The notes beneath the pieces were generated by a model that saw only the letters and a program-made list of their open reading frames with translations, had not been told where the DNA came from and searched no databases. Of a DNA stretch of 64,000 bases, positions 22,906 to 34,200 are shown piece by piece. The position numbers were made by a program, and so were the translations under genes. Source of the stretch: Eunapius fragilis (lineage: Eukaryota; Porifera; Demospongiae; Spongillida; Spongillidae); assembly GCA_963681505.1 (NCBI GenBank), contig OY811978.1, positions 6,246,586 to 6,310,585 of the forward strand, in the 5' to 3' direction. The number at the start of each line of letters is the position of its first letter. Position 1 is the stretch's first letter.

Positions 22906-23287
22906 CTCTTCGATGAAGGTTTAATGTAACAATTATAGAATGTAACATTATTTTGTATGTCATTGTACATTATCTGTATTTATGCTTACAGTTAAGGTCA
23001 TTCAAATACTTGCATGGAGGATTTAGCAAACTACTGTAATAGTGGTAGCTCGTCTCCAGACTCACATGATGTAATGATTATCACTGTTTACAGTGATACT
23101 TGCTATGTCATGTAGATACGTAGATTTTACTGTTTACAGCAATAATCATTACATCATGGGGATCTGGGTTGATTCTGGGGACTATACTGCTTTACAGCAG
23201 TAATTGTTACATTATATGGGTTTGGGGACAGACTAGAATCTCATACCCAGACCCAAATATACGTAAGCATTATTGCTTATATGTAGT
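22906..23287. other. 3' flank of the ankyrin-SecA gene with short inverted repeats
   Basis: No clear AATAAA signal close to the stop. Between about 23040 and 23240 a motif related to ctgtttacagcaataatcattacatcatg occurs three times in alternating orientation, forming hairpins; likely a degenerate small transposon cluster. Confidence 0.4.
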
Positions 23288-23553
23288 ACAAGATATTAAA
23301 ACGAGAAAGTTGGTGGTATATATAGAATTTGAAGGCAATGTTGTGTAAAAAGGAAGGGAACAAGAGATCAATGATGATACAAAAAAATTTTAAAGTCCTA
23401 CATTTAGCACTTCTGTATATTTTACGTTGCTAAATATAGGACTTTTAAATTTTTCATATCATCATTCATCCTTTGTTCCTTTCCTTATACAACCATTGCC
23501 TTCAAATCCTATATACCACCAGCTTTCTCAGAGAATGTTTTTTAATATCTTGT
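23288..23553. repeat. Hairpin element, ~130-bp arms
   Basis: Arms starting caagatattaaaa..gagaaagttggtggtatata are mirrored by tataccaccagctttctc..ttaatatcttg. The arms continue through ttgaaggcaatg and aaggaacaa to the centre around atttagcacttctgtat. The structure is longer than an animal pre-miRNA and fits a palindromic MITE. Confidence 0.6.
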
Positions 23554-23647
23554 TTTCTTCATTTTTTAATCATGTATGTATAACCCACACAGGAACATTT
23601 GCCACTGAGGTTGATTTGATACAAACATCCATTTGCAGGTCCCCCAT

Positions 23648-23877
23648 ATACCGTGATTACAAGCCGCAGTTTATATTCAGGACACAATTGTACCCGCACT
23701 AAAAAATGTAACTAGTACTACAGTTGTGTAGTAGTGTTTGCGCACCTTTTCGCTCAATACTCGTGCTCCGATTGGCTCTTGACTCGGGTCTGTTCATCTC
23801 GTTGTTAGTGCCGATAGATTCATCGTGAAACTGTCCTGAATAGAAGGCCACGGCTTGTAATCAAGGAAATACGGTAT
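23648..23877. mobile_element. ~230-bp MITE
   Basis: The left end reads TACCGTGATTACAAGCCGCAG and the right end is the complement of TACCGTATTTCCTTGATTACAAGCCGTGG. Both ends continue into attcaggaca. TA lies at the borders, suggesting a Tc1/mariner-type non-autonomous element. No coding sequence. Confidence 0.6.
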
Positions 23878-23946
23878 GCTTTTCAGACATAGTATTATCC
23901 ACTCAAGGTGGAGGGTATCATGAGGCCCAACCTCACTCATTGTTGC

Positions 23947-24790
23947 CTATTTTAGGCAAATGAATCGACTTGGACAATCAGCTGATAATTTGCTAGTCAG
24001 GCTATAATGCACAACACAACAGCAGATTAGAGAATTGGATACTAATGATTTCAAGTTGGACACATTTGATTTATGGGTTCTGTGACTGCTCTTAGCAGGC
24101 TGATCATGATTAAACTTCCTAAGATATCTAACAATGTGCTCTGAGTCATACTCAGCACAGCTCAAAGTAATGAAGAGGGTTGGGGAGCCCCATTCTCTCA
24201 ACATGCATTTAAGTTCACTACTTCTATGGAACCAGTATTGTTTAGTACCACGAATAGACTTGAATATTGTGGAAAGATTTGCCCCAATACATTCATCTGA
24301 TTTATTAAATGCAGCAAGGAATTCGTGCACAGGCATTTTGGCCTTAGCTGTGCTCTTCAGAACATTGTAAATGCCTGCTGAATTTGTCACATTTCTTGTT
24401 GCCACAATAAAAAGAAGACATATTGTGGATCTTTTCGAAAGCGAGAATCTCTGTTGAGTAGCCTGGATTTAGCATATTCTGATGCAGTTATGCATGGGTG
24501 GAATATTAATATTCACCATACTGTCCTGAGGGAAACAATGTTGGAAAACACATCACATCTTGCAAGGTGTCCTGCCTGTTTTCGATCAGATCATCTTTTA
24601 CATTCAGTATCTTGTACTGATCAACATCCAGCAAAGCTGATCCTTGTTTGATCATGACCGAATTGTGTACGACTGAAAATTTGCTATGTCCTCAACAGAT
24701 GCCTTTTCTAACATTTTGCTAGAGACCTTGTCAACTACTTCAACAACTTGCTTTGCTGCATCTTCAAGAGATGTATCATCTACGTTTTTG
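23947..24790 (-). pseudogene. Helitron Rep/helicase N-terminal fragment
   Basis: The minus strand encodes pieces typical of the Helitron helicase-like N-terminal domain: LQDVMCFPTLFPSGQYGEY, AKMPVHEFLAAFNKSDE, IRGTKQYWFHRSSELKCML and GSPTLFITLSCAEYDSEH. These are the conserved landmarks before and around the replication-initiator region. The reading is interrupted in places and the HUH and helicase cores were not found, so this is a broken piece. Upstream on the same strand (about 24660-24790) a further open stretch (LEKASVEDIANFQSYTI) continues it. Helitrons transpose by rolling-circle replication. Confidence 0.75.
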
Positions 24791-25312
24791 TAGTGCCAAT
24801 CTATTTGCTAGAGTTTTTTGTATGGCTATCTTATAAGAAAAACATGCAACCTTTATAGGCCTGTAGTGCATTATATGCTGGCAGTTTACCAGAACATACA
24901 ATAGTCTGAAATGCCTTTGCCCTCAGAAGCTGTTTGTATTGAGAGCATCACGTTTTGACAACTCGTTGGGTATATGGTCAGTGACCAGACCGTTACTTAA
25001 GAACACATTGAGCAGGCATAGTATTCTTATTTAGAAATGGTCTGCAATGCTTACATATGTACAGTTTAACAACCACTTTGTAAGATGTGGGCTTTCAAAG
25101 CTAACCATGTACTAGTGTTGTACTTGTGAAGATTACAAAAATCAACACAAGAAACCTATTTGCGCTGACATAACGGTTCGCAGCAGCAGCATGCAAACTC
25201 TGGATCATCACTAAACTTAGATTGTAGGTCAGCAATGAGATTGGCAAGTGTAACTAACAGGTGCCTTTCGTTACAGCCTAGACCAGGCCATGAATGGTCA
25301 TCACTGACTACG
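24791..25312 (-). other. Possible continuation of the Helitron remnant
   Basis: Low-quality coding traces on the minus strand, with no motif I can name. The same segment continues after the hAT insertion (from 26083), since the target duplication brackets it. Confidence 0.3.
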
Positions 25313-25320
25313 GCATACTG

Positions 25321-26082
25321 ACAGGGCCGCCAAGAGCCAGCCCGGGCCCGGGGCAAATTTTTTTCTCGGGCCCCTACCCTAATGAATTAATAATACATTA
25401 GTGTACAATACAGTATATTTCATGCTATGTTGTTTGCCATTTGTATTATGTACGAAGCAAGTTTTAAATAAGAAGAACATAAACATAAACATACATTACG
25501 TACAAATCATCAATTGAAGGGAGTGCAGACGGCAGCCTTGCGCGCTTTTTTATTTGCGAAGGTTTCTATTATTTCATTAAAATCTAGTTGCTTCGCCAAC
25601 TCTGACTCGACAGCCAATGCTCCTAAAGAAGTCAACAGCATCTGGCACATAGTTCATCGGAGATAGTTCTTAATTGTTTTTATAACACTAAAAGATCGTT
25701 CTGCATCAGCTACAGTAACCGGACCCTGATTATCACGAATCTCATCAATCTCATTAAATCTTTAAACGCTATCACTTACATCAAACCCATTTTGTTTTAG
25801 CGTATTCTGCCCTCTAACCCCCTCAGCACGCATTGCCTTTTCCCTTCTTTTCTGGGCGCCTGATTTGTGATGGTAGCTCATGCTTGCCGCTCGTTAAATA
25901 GAAAGTGTAAACCAAGACGCTGATTGGTTACAACGGTCTGGGCCCCGAAACTAAGCCATTCATTATCGACCAGGCCTGAGGGGGCGTGCCTAGTGACTAA
26001 TAAAGGGCGTGGCTCTAAAGGCCCGGGCCCCATTGAGGCCCGGGCCCGGGGATTTTGCCCCCCCCCCCCCCTCATTGGGGCT
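25321..26082. mobile_element. Non-autonomous hAT derivative, 762 bp, 8-bp TSD
   Basis: Flanked by GCATACTG at 25313-25320 and 26083-26090, the 8-bp duplication expected of hAT. The left end reads ACAGGGCCGCCAAGAGCC, a common hAT terminus. The interior minus strand keeps scraps of the transposase: an N-terminal SGAQKRREKAMRAEG stretch and the C-terminal dimerisation motif VADAERSFSVIKTIKNYLR. The region between them is missing and frames are broken, so it is an internally deleted copy. GC-rich blocks of gggcccggg lie near both ends. Confidence 0.8.
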
Positions 26083-26090
26083 GCATACTG

Positions 26091-26833
26091 GACCCCTTCA
26101 AATATGTCAAGCCAAGTAAGTGTAATAGGTCATCAACACTTCTATTACAAAGTGCTGCATCAAAGGCTTTAACTGCCAGGAGGCTATTTTTGAGGGTAGA
26201 ATAAAGCAGCCAGGTAAACCCCTGTAGCACTGGATAGTGAGGTGCAGCTGCCCTTATCCCCCTCAGTGGGCTGGAGCAGGTTAGAACAAATAGGATGGCC
26301 TAGCTTGCCATTCATTAAAGTCTGATTTCAAGCTGCTATCATGACACACAACTACACCCCGAATCAAGACTATCCAGCCCAACCTGGACATCATCTATGC
26401 ATTGTTGAAATAGCAACTTGGTTTCCACAACTACTTTGATTCTATTTTACCACAAGTGAGCATTCGACACTCACTTGTACATTTCCATTTCAGTGGGCGC
26501 ATACTATCATGGCCACCACTGTTCTTTATCTCCTCTGCCACAACACACTTACCAAATGTTGAGGTCTACTGGTATAGCCCCATGCTGTTTTGTGTGATTG
26601 TAAGAGGTATCATAGAATCCCAGCTGAAATATTATTGCATTAATGACACAAACATCTTTTAACTATCCCCCTGCTTTTGTCCTTTTAATGTTCAGTGCCG
26701 TAGTAATGCATCTGTACAAACTTTTCAACAGCTGCATATGCAGATCTAGTGGTAACCTTTTGTGCTAACCATGGATGGGTTTGGCAAAAGGCATCATTTA
26801 AATCATATAGTAATGTGCTATTCCGTAGCATTA
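26091..26833. other. Degraded transposon-like sequence, no gene recognised
   Basis: Short minus-strand coding traces only. It is contiguous with the sequence left of the hAT insertion and may belong to the Helitron remnant. I cannot assign it. Confidence 0.3.
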
Positions 26834-26840
26834 ATTACAC

Positions 26841-27702
26841 CAGAGATAATATATAGAGGGATTGGAAACGAATCACGTGCGCCATAGACTTCAGCAATTT
26901 TAGCGCGCCCTATCCTTGCACGCGTGAATCACACCTTCGTTGACCAAAAAAGGGGGCGGAATTGTAGACTTGAATTGAAGTCTTGAATGTCACAAGGTAA
27001 AGAAACATGCCTTCTCAAGTTTAAAAAAAGTATTCGATAGATGATCCATTAAAGATTCATTGAATACTTATACATTCCATTTTGAGCCATTTTTTAACCG
27101 AAAAAGAAAAAAAAAAGGCCATTTTTTAACTTTGCGGGGTGAATCCGGCGATCTAGAAGAACTGTTCTCGTCATTATTTGTGTATTTACTGCTCATAGTC
27201 TAGTATGTGCCTACCGCTATGTTGTTTGCGTATAGCGTCTTCAGAAACCTCGCTGTGATGTTTTGGGTACAGTACCCTTACTCTTGCGGGGAGCCACGGC
27301 TTTTTGTAACGATGGTGGCTAGTTTTGATATATTATTTTGGTAAAGCTATGTTGGTTGTGTGCCTAGCACATGTTTTTAAAGTTAAATCACGTTCCAATC
27401 GTTCTGTACATTTCTTCAAAGGTGATGGGTGGAGGTTTCGGTACATTAAGAACGCGAGAAAAAGGGGGGTTTGGTCGTGGCAATTCCTCGCGCTCAAGTA
27501 TATGTACCTGTTACAGAAGGCCTAACCTTGTCCGTGCCTGTTCCAGAGGTTATATCTGTACAACCTTCTAAACGTGTCTGTTGTATAAAAATTCTAAGTG
27601 CTATACATGCATTCGAACCGCTTGTAAGGATTCGTTCGAGGATTGTGCGCGCTAATTAGTGTTGATTGGTCCCGTTTCCAAACCCTCTATATATTATCTC
27701 TG
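26841..27702. mobile_element. 862-bp DNA transposon derivative with long TIRs
   Basis: The termini are CAGAGATAATATATAGAGGG and its complement, continuing inward as TTGGAAAC/GTTTCCAA. ATTACAC lies directly outside both ends (26834-26840 and 27703-27709), a probable 7-bp target duplication (8 bp if one mismatch is allowed). The interior has short open frames but no recognisable transposase, so it is non-autonomous. The superfamily is unassigned. Confidence 0.75.
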
Positions 27703-27779
27703 ATTACACTGTTTTGCCTTAATTCTCAAGGCAAAACTGTGTAATTAATGCACCAAACCAGGTGTTAAAAAGGCATGCA

Positions 27780-28130
27780 TGTTAAACATTGAAGCCGTAC
27801 ACATGCACTAGTAACCTCCCCAAGTGCTATTTTTGCTTTAAAATAAAAAAATTCCCCCCAGGACATGCTTCAATAAGTGCCTCCAGGACAGATATTATCC
27901 CTCTCCCCCCCCCAAGGACATACATCAGTAAGTGTCAGCCTCTTCCGCAAGACAAGCTTCAATAAGAGTCTTCTCTCCCCCAATGGAGCAGACATTATAA
28001 TGAAACACCCAGTCTATACTTGAATAAGTCTTGCCCCACTCCCCCTCCCAGGTCTTGCTTTATAATAAGTGTCCCCCCATGAAATAGAGGCTTGTTCAAT
28101 AAGTGCCCCTACCACATAGATTTTTATCTC
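27780..28130. repeat. Degenerate pyrimidine-rich tandem repeats
   Basis: Several diverged units of about 40-50 bp combining a run of C/T, ggacatgctt and caataagtg. No coding sequence. It precedes the terminal exon of the minus-strand GPR89 gene, so it lies in or beyond its 3' untranslated region. Confidence 0.45.
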
Positions 28131-28215
28131 ATTTTTTATAAAACTAAAATCAATTGAACAGACATTATGCACAGATGTAGAACCACCACAATGAGAGGCA
28201 ACTGTTCATGTTCAG

Positions 28216-31200
28216 TTATAAGTGAGTTCTCTTTTCAGATGAAAGGTGATGAGCTAGATACAAAATTCCAATGCTTGACAGTGCACTCACCTGAAAAGAA
28301 GTAAAATGCACAAAGGTCAAATTCCATGTCAGCAGGTCACCCCAAAAAACCACTCAGAAAAACAGGAAAGCATCCACACCAGCTATCTTTATCATATTGT
28401 GATGACTATTGATATTTGCAGCTATTCTTAGAGCTTGGTCCAAAGGACTTGAAAATAACAGCAGTGTATAACCATAACAATGTTTAATTTATTTGGTTGA
28501 GCTTATTAACCATAAAGGTTTAACAACCCCTCGCTTAATATATATATATAAGGACATATTTATCTTGCAGGGCTGAAGGCTGATGTGTGTGCTACTTGCT
28601 GTTACTATGGCAGTTCCAACTATGGTTTGTAGTTTTTACCAAAACACACAGAGCCTAAACTACTACAATGTGTCAATGTGTATGCATACATTAGGGCTTT
28701 ATTGCACAATTAAGCAGTATTTTTACACTGTTCATGGGAGACTAATAACGATTTCATAATATTTGTGCAACAATTAAATAGCCATGAAATCCTCAATACA
28801 TATGACAGGTACTACATTCACATATGAGGATCTACACGGAATTCTAACCCGATGGGCTGGCATATTTTGTACCCATGGCAGCAAACATGTTTAGCACATC
28901 AGAGAGAAATAACGTAGGAACACGTATTTTGAAAGAAAGAGTTTTACGCAAAGATGCACTCAAAGGTGATTTTTGTTGTCCACTGTTCCATACATTACAC
29001 ACACTAGCAAAAAAAAACATTGGTACAATTTATTATTGTTTGTGATTACACTGATTGCTGCTTGCAGTGGTTATGGTATGCAATTGACATTATAAAGTGC
29101 AAAGATTGTACGCATAAATGTTGTTGGTTGCCATTTAGCTGTCTCCACATTGTTATGTACTGCACATGATTAATGCTAATATAAAATTAAATAAAATTGA
29201 TTTTGAAGAATTAGCTACTTTGATATCTATTGAAAGCCTTTAATTTATTCATTTAAAAAAGTACTTAAAACGCTTACCAGAAATATAACATCAAACCAGC
29301 GATGGTAGAAACTAAATTCCAGATCTCCTAAGACCTTTGTAATAATAGACCTTCAAAATAAGGTAATGAATAAATAATGAGGCATAATATCAACACATAC
29401 CTGTATTCTTCAGGCATGTTCATCCTCATAAGTAACACAGACGACACAAAATACATCCCCTTGAGGTAGGAGAGAAAAATAATGCATATTATATTCTAAT
29501 ATTTAATGATGTCATACACCCATATTATATTCTAATATTTAATGTCATACACCCCACAGCCTGCCTCAAAGATATCCACAATTGAAAAGTGGGAGTGCCT
29601 TACAATTGCTATGTTACTGCACTACTGTAATGCTTTGGGGGAAAAATTCATATACCTTATTCTCTAGAGTATTCTTTTATGAACATCTACATTGAGGTGC
29701 GAAGGAGACAGTAATCATATATAGCAGGTTTAATCTCTTCAAAATACAAGCATTCAATTGGTTTCAGCTGGTACTTTCCAAAGCCGCACTAATATGTCTA
29801 CCCACAGGCCATTAATAAGGCCTTTGTAGACAGGTGGCTGCTGAACCAGAATCCTGCATTAAATGCCCAGACTGTTTGTAAAATGCTTTGATATTAATTT
29901 AAAGGTTCTATGGCAACTGTGATATTCTTTCAGCTCATGTATACATATGATAAAAGCAACATTGTGCTGCAACATAATTTGTTTGTATAGCAGTGTTTCA
30001 AGACGGAGATGTTGTTGGATATTTACTGTACAAAAAAGTGTTCCTCTGATGGTGTTAATGTTGGATGTATGAAATCACCAGAAAGGGAGGGACAGGACAG
30101 GTGAACTTGGTGTAGAAATTCTGTGCAAGTATAAGTTTCAGGGACAATCATTCTATGTTAAACAATTGAAAGAACTATTACATTATGTACATTTGTTGGC
30201 TGTTTCATTAATGTTGGGGCTAACATTATTTAGGACCATGATAATGCTATATGCATATGGCAAACAGAGGATTTGTAATTAAATGTGTTACCTATCAGGT
30301 AATTGATTGTGGTGCAGCGGTTTCCGTAGATGGGGACATAAGTGGATTCATCGTTTTGTCAATGAATTTTAATATTTCAGATGTCATTAATTGAATGTGG
30401 TGTGTAAACATGTACTACACATGCGCTATGATTAGTTGTAAATTCACTTAATTGCTTGTGGTTTTTGTGTCAACATGTGACGTTTCAACATAAGACCACA
30501 TTTTTGGAATGACGCAATTAATTGCCCGCCTAAAATATGAAGTCATTTATGTCCCATCTGAGTGTCAGTAAATGAGTGTCCTGATAAGCAGACCCCACTG
30601 CATGATGAAATACATTGTTGTCATGAACACTCAAGATTTCAAATACTTATACATGTAAAGATGCCACTATTCAGAACAAGCAAAAGGAGGCAATGCTTGC
30701 GTTCAAATATACGATTCAGTGCCTTATATAATTATTATAACTACATGTGCATGATACAATTCTCAGCACTAGAGTCATCTGTACAGACATTTCAAGATTT
30801 TGGGTCCCTCTGTCCCCAGCTACGATCCCATACAAATGTATGTAGGTAGTTTTAATGAAGCAGAAAAATAATGTGCCAAGGTTGTAAATGTATACATGTA
30901 TTATGACAAGGTACATGTACATTGTGTACATGTAAATCCCATTTGTTAAGTATGTAAAAGTACTTACCATAACCTCAGCTAAGCACAAAACAATAATATT
31001 CGATGATTTGCTGCTGGCAATAGCATAGAAGAACTGCAAGTACATGTAAGAATTACACTGAGGAAACAATTGACTGACTCACTTTTGTAAATGTCACAAG
31101 GAGTCCACGAATGGAAGTAATGACAATTATACCAACCAAAATGAATGACACGTGTTGAGACCAGAACTCAACCTATAAAAATGCAATAGTTCAGCCTCTC

Positions 31201-34200
31201 CACACTCCTGCTATTACACAAAAATATAACTCAAAACTCACATCAACTTGGATCCCTAGCCAGTTAACTGTGATCGACAATCCTCTAGTAACAGGGTCTG
31301 TGTTAAGTGATGTAAATAGCAATAGCAAGTAAACATCTTAATACATACTGATCTCGAAGCAATTATATTTTTAATCTCTATTTAGCAGGCAGCCATGAGG
31401 CTTTTAAAAGAACAGAGATGGACCTTCAGTTAATAAGAAGAAAGAATATGTTGTTCAGTGTGAACAATTATTATCTTTTCTGGCTTTATATATGTACAAA
31501 TGTTAATATCGGGTCATTCCATGGGCTGTCAGGAAGGAATTGGACAGCACCCCTCAGATTTGTGTGCAATTTATCATATTTGCTTGACCTACTATATATT
31601 ACTTTAACGCATTAATTTTTAAAATCGCACGAGTGGTTTACAAATTAACACCGTCATGAATAATTAATTGTTTTCCACTTTGAAGACTCATAACTCCCTA
31701 CTCACAGAACGTGAATGGCTATTGTTGGCATCAAATTGAAGCTCTCTTAGTGTACAATCCGACTATAATATGTTTCTGTGAGAGAGGCGAAAGGGTTAAC
31801 GAATAAATGTTTATACAGCACGGTTTTCAATATTTAGGTCACTTGCAGGGTGATACTCAAGAATTTTGTTTTTGTATATGAAAACTGTTCATTGTCCTTA
31901 CATTAAAAAAATAATAAAAAGTCTGAGTATCAGCTAGTTCTGGGAACTGCAGAGGGTTAAAGGGCAAGACGCCATTTTTAATTTCTTCATGGTTTATTTT
32001 ATCACTAATGAGAAGCAAGTGTTGTTTAGATACTTCTCAAGGGTATTACATAATGCTGTCCTCAACTATCACAACAGTAAAAAAGGGCGTTGGTAATTTA
32101 AAAAATGATTTTAAGTACATCGAATTGCGCATTTATTGGAAACCGTTACTAAGCCTTCTAATGGGATCGTTGCTTAGGTAAGCGTGCTCGTTATTACTGT
32201 CATAAGTGGTTAAAGCTCAACATGTCTTTTGATTGGAAGTAAAAAGGAACAACGAGGTTTAAATGAACCGGCGGTGAGACCTATTCAACCGGCTCAAGAA
32301 GTGGTGGTCCCTCAACCTGTTTATACGCCGGATGATGGCGTACCGGCTCAAGAAGTGGTGGTCCCTCAACCTGTTTATACGCCGGAACGCCATCAACCAG
32401 CTCAAGAAGTGGTGGTCCCTCGGTACGCTGTCATCTGGCGTATGAACAGGTTGAGGGACCACCACTTCTTGAGCCGGTTGAATCGGTCTCACCGCCGGTT
32501 CATTTAAACCTCGTTGTTCCTTTTTACTTCCAATCAAAAGAAATGTTGAGCTTTAACCACTTATGACAGTAATAACGAGCACGCTTACCTAAGCAACGAT
32601 CCTAGCAGAGATCCTAGGCTTAGTAACGGTTTCCAATAAATGCGCAATTCGATGTACTAAAAATCATTTTTTAAATTACCAACGCCCTTTCTTACTGTTG
32701 TGATAGGAGGACAGCATTATGTAATACCCTTGAGACGTATCCGTATCTAAACAACACTTGCTTCTCATTAGTGATAAAATCAACCATGAAGAAATTAAAA
32801 ATGGCGTCTTGCCTTTTAACCCTCTGCATTTCCCAGAACTAACTGATACTCAGACTTTTTATATATTTTTTTAAATGTAAGGACAATGAACAGTTTTCAT
32901 ATACAAAAACAAAATTCTTGAGTATCACCCTGCAAGTGATCTAAATATTGAAAATCGTGCCGTATAAACATTTATTCGTTAACCCTTTTGCCTCTCCCAC
33001 AGAAACATATTATAGTCGGATTGTACACTAAGAGAGCTTCAATTTGATGCCAACAATAGCCATACACGTTCTGTGAGTAGGGAGTTATGAGTCTTCAAAG
33101 TGGAAAACAATTAATTATTTATGACGGTGTTAATTTGTAAACCACTCGTGCGATTTTAAAAATTAATGCATTAAAGTAACATCCATATTAAATTTAGGTC
33201 AAGCAAATATGATAAATTGCACACAAATCTGAGGGGTGCTGTCCAATTCATTCCTGACAGCCCATGGAATGACCCTATCTTCATTCCATGCCAACCTGCA
33301 TGTTGTACATACATGTGGATGACGATCGATCTAACATAGATAGCTGTTTGGGACAATATTTTAATGTTGCATTAAGCTAATTATTATTAGTTTCTTCAAT
33401 AAATTGACTTTGAATTTAATTGATTGATAAAAGAGACAGTGCTTATAGCAACAAGGCCGATTAAAATATTTGTATTAGGTGCAGTGTCTTCTGGTTTATG
33501 TTTATATGGATGCACTCTATTGTGCAGATTAACAGGAGAAACTAGCATTCTAGCAGCAGTTGGTACTGATGTGGGAAATTTTTTGATAACTTATCTGCGG
33601 CACCTCTTAATATGAGGGCATCAGGTGTCTATGAAGGGACACCCACAACTACTACCGCCTTGTTAGCCTCCGTTCTTAAGATAGGAGTGTTTTCAATTTT
33701 AGTTCAAATAGATCCTGTGGTGTTAGTTTGTGCTGTATTATCAATAGCTTATATGGCCATGGGAGCACTCAATCAAACCAAAATATGGCTTATAGTGGAA
33801 TTGGCTATGCATATATAATTTGGTATAGTGATACAGTCTTTTGAAATAACATCATGACACCAGTAGCCAAAAGTTACTTGAAACTAGCAATAAAAAAATG
33901 ACGAAAAACATAAACGCATATAAACTATAGATATGGACCGTTGCTTCTGAAAGCGGTGATGCAAGCAAATTGAAAATTGGGTACAAATATATTAAAATGT
34001 TTGAGTTAGGCCTGGATGCTTGGGTGAAAGAACTAATGACACCGCTAATTATTAATTAAAGTCACAAAGGTGACTAGAAGTCATATGTCCAGCTGGCATT
34101 AATATCACTAGTTAGTGTAAGTACATGCAGCATCATTATAGGACCACACACATCTGACAAAACTGCATATTACTCACCAACTTTGCCTACTCTGTCAAAT

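Noticed and set aside
23288-23553. Pre-miRNA hairpin
   Set aside because: Arms of ~130 bp are far too long and the sequence behaves like a palindromic MITE.
27711-27737. Terminator-like hairpin gttttgcc...ggcaaaac
   Set aside because: Rho-independent terminators are not expected in a eukaryotic genome; probably a chance or repeat-derived hairpin.
30716-31069. 117-codon minus-strand frame
   Set aside because: It only overlaps a true 66-nt GPR89 exon (30968-31033) and reads through its introns.
32229-32537. Two 92-codon frames ([14 protein letters not shown]...)
   Set aside because: Mirrored reading of the second palindromic element's core, again an effect of symmetry.
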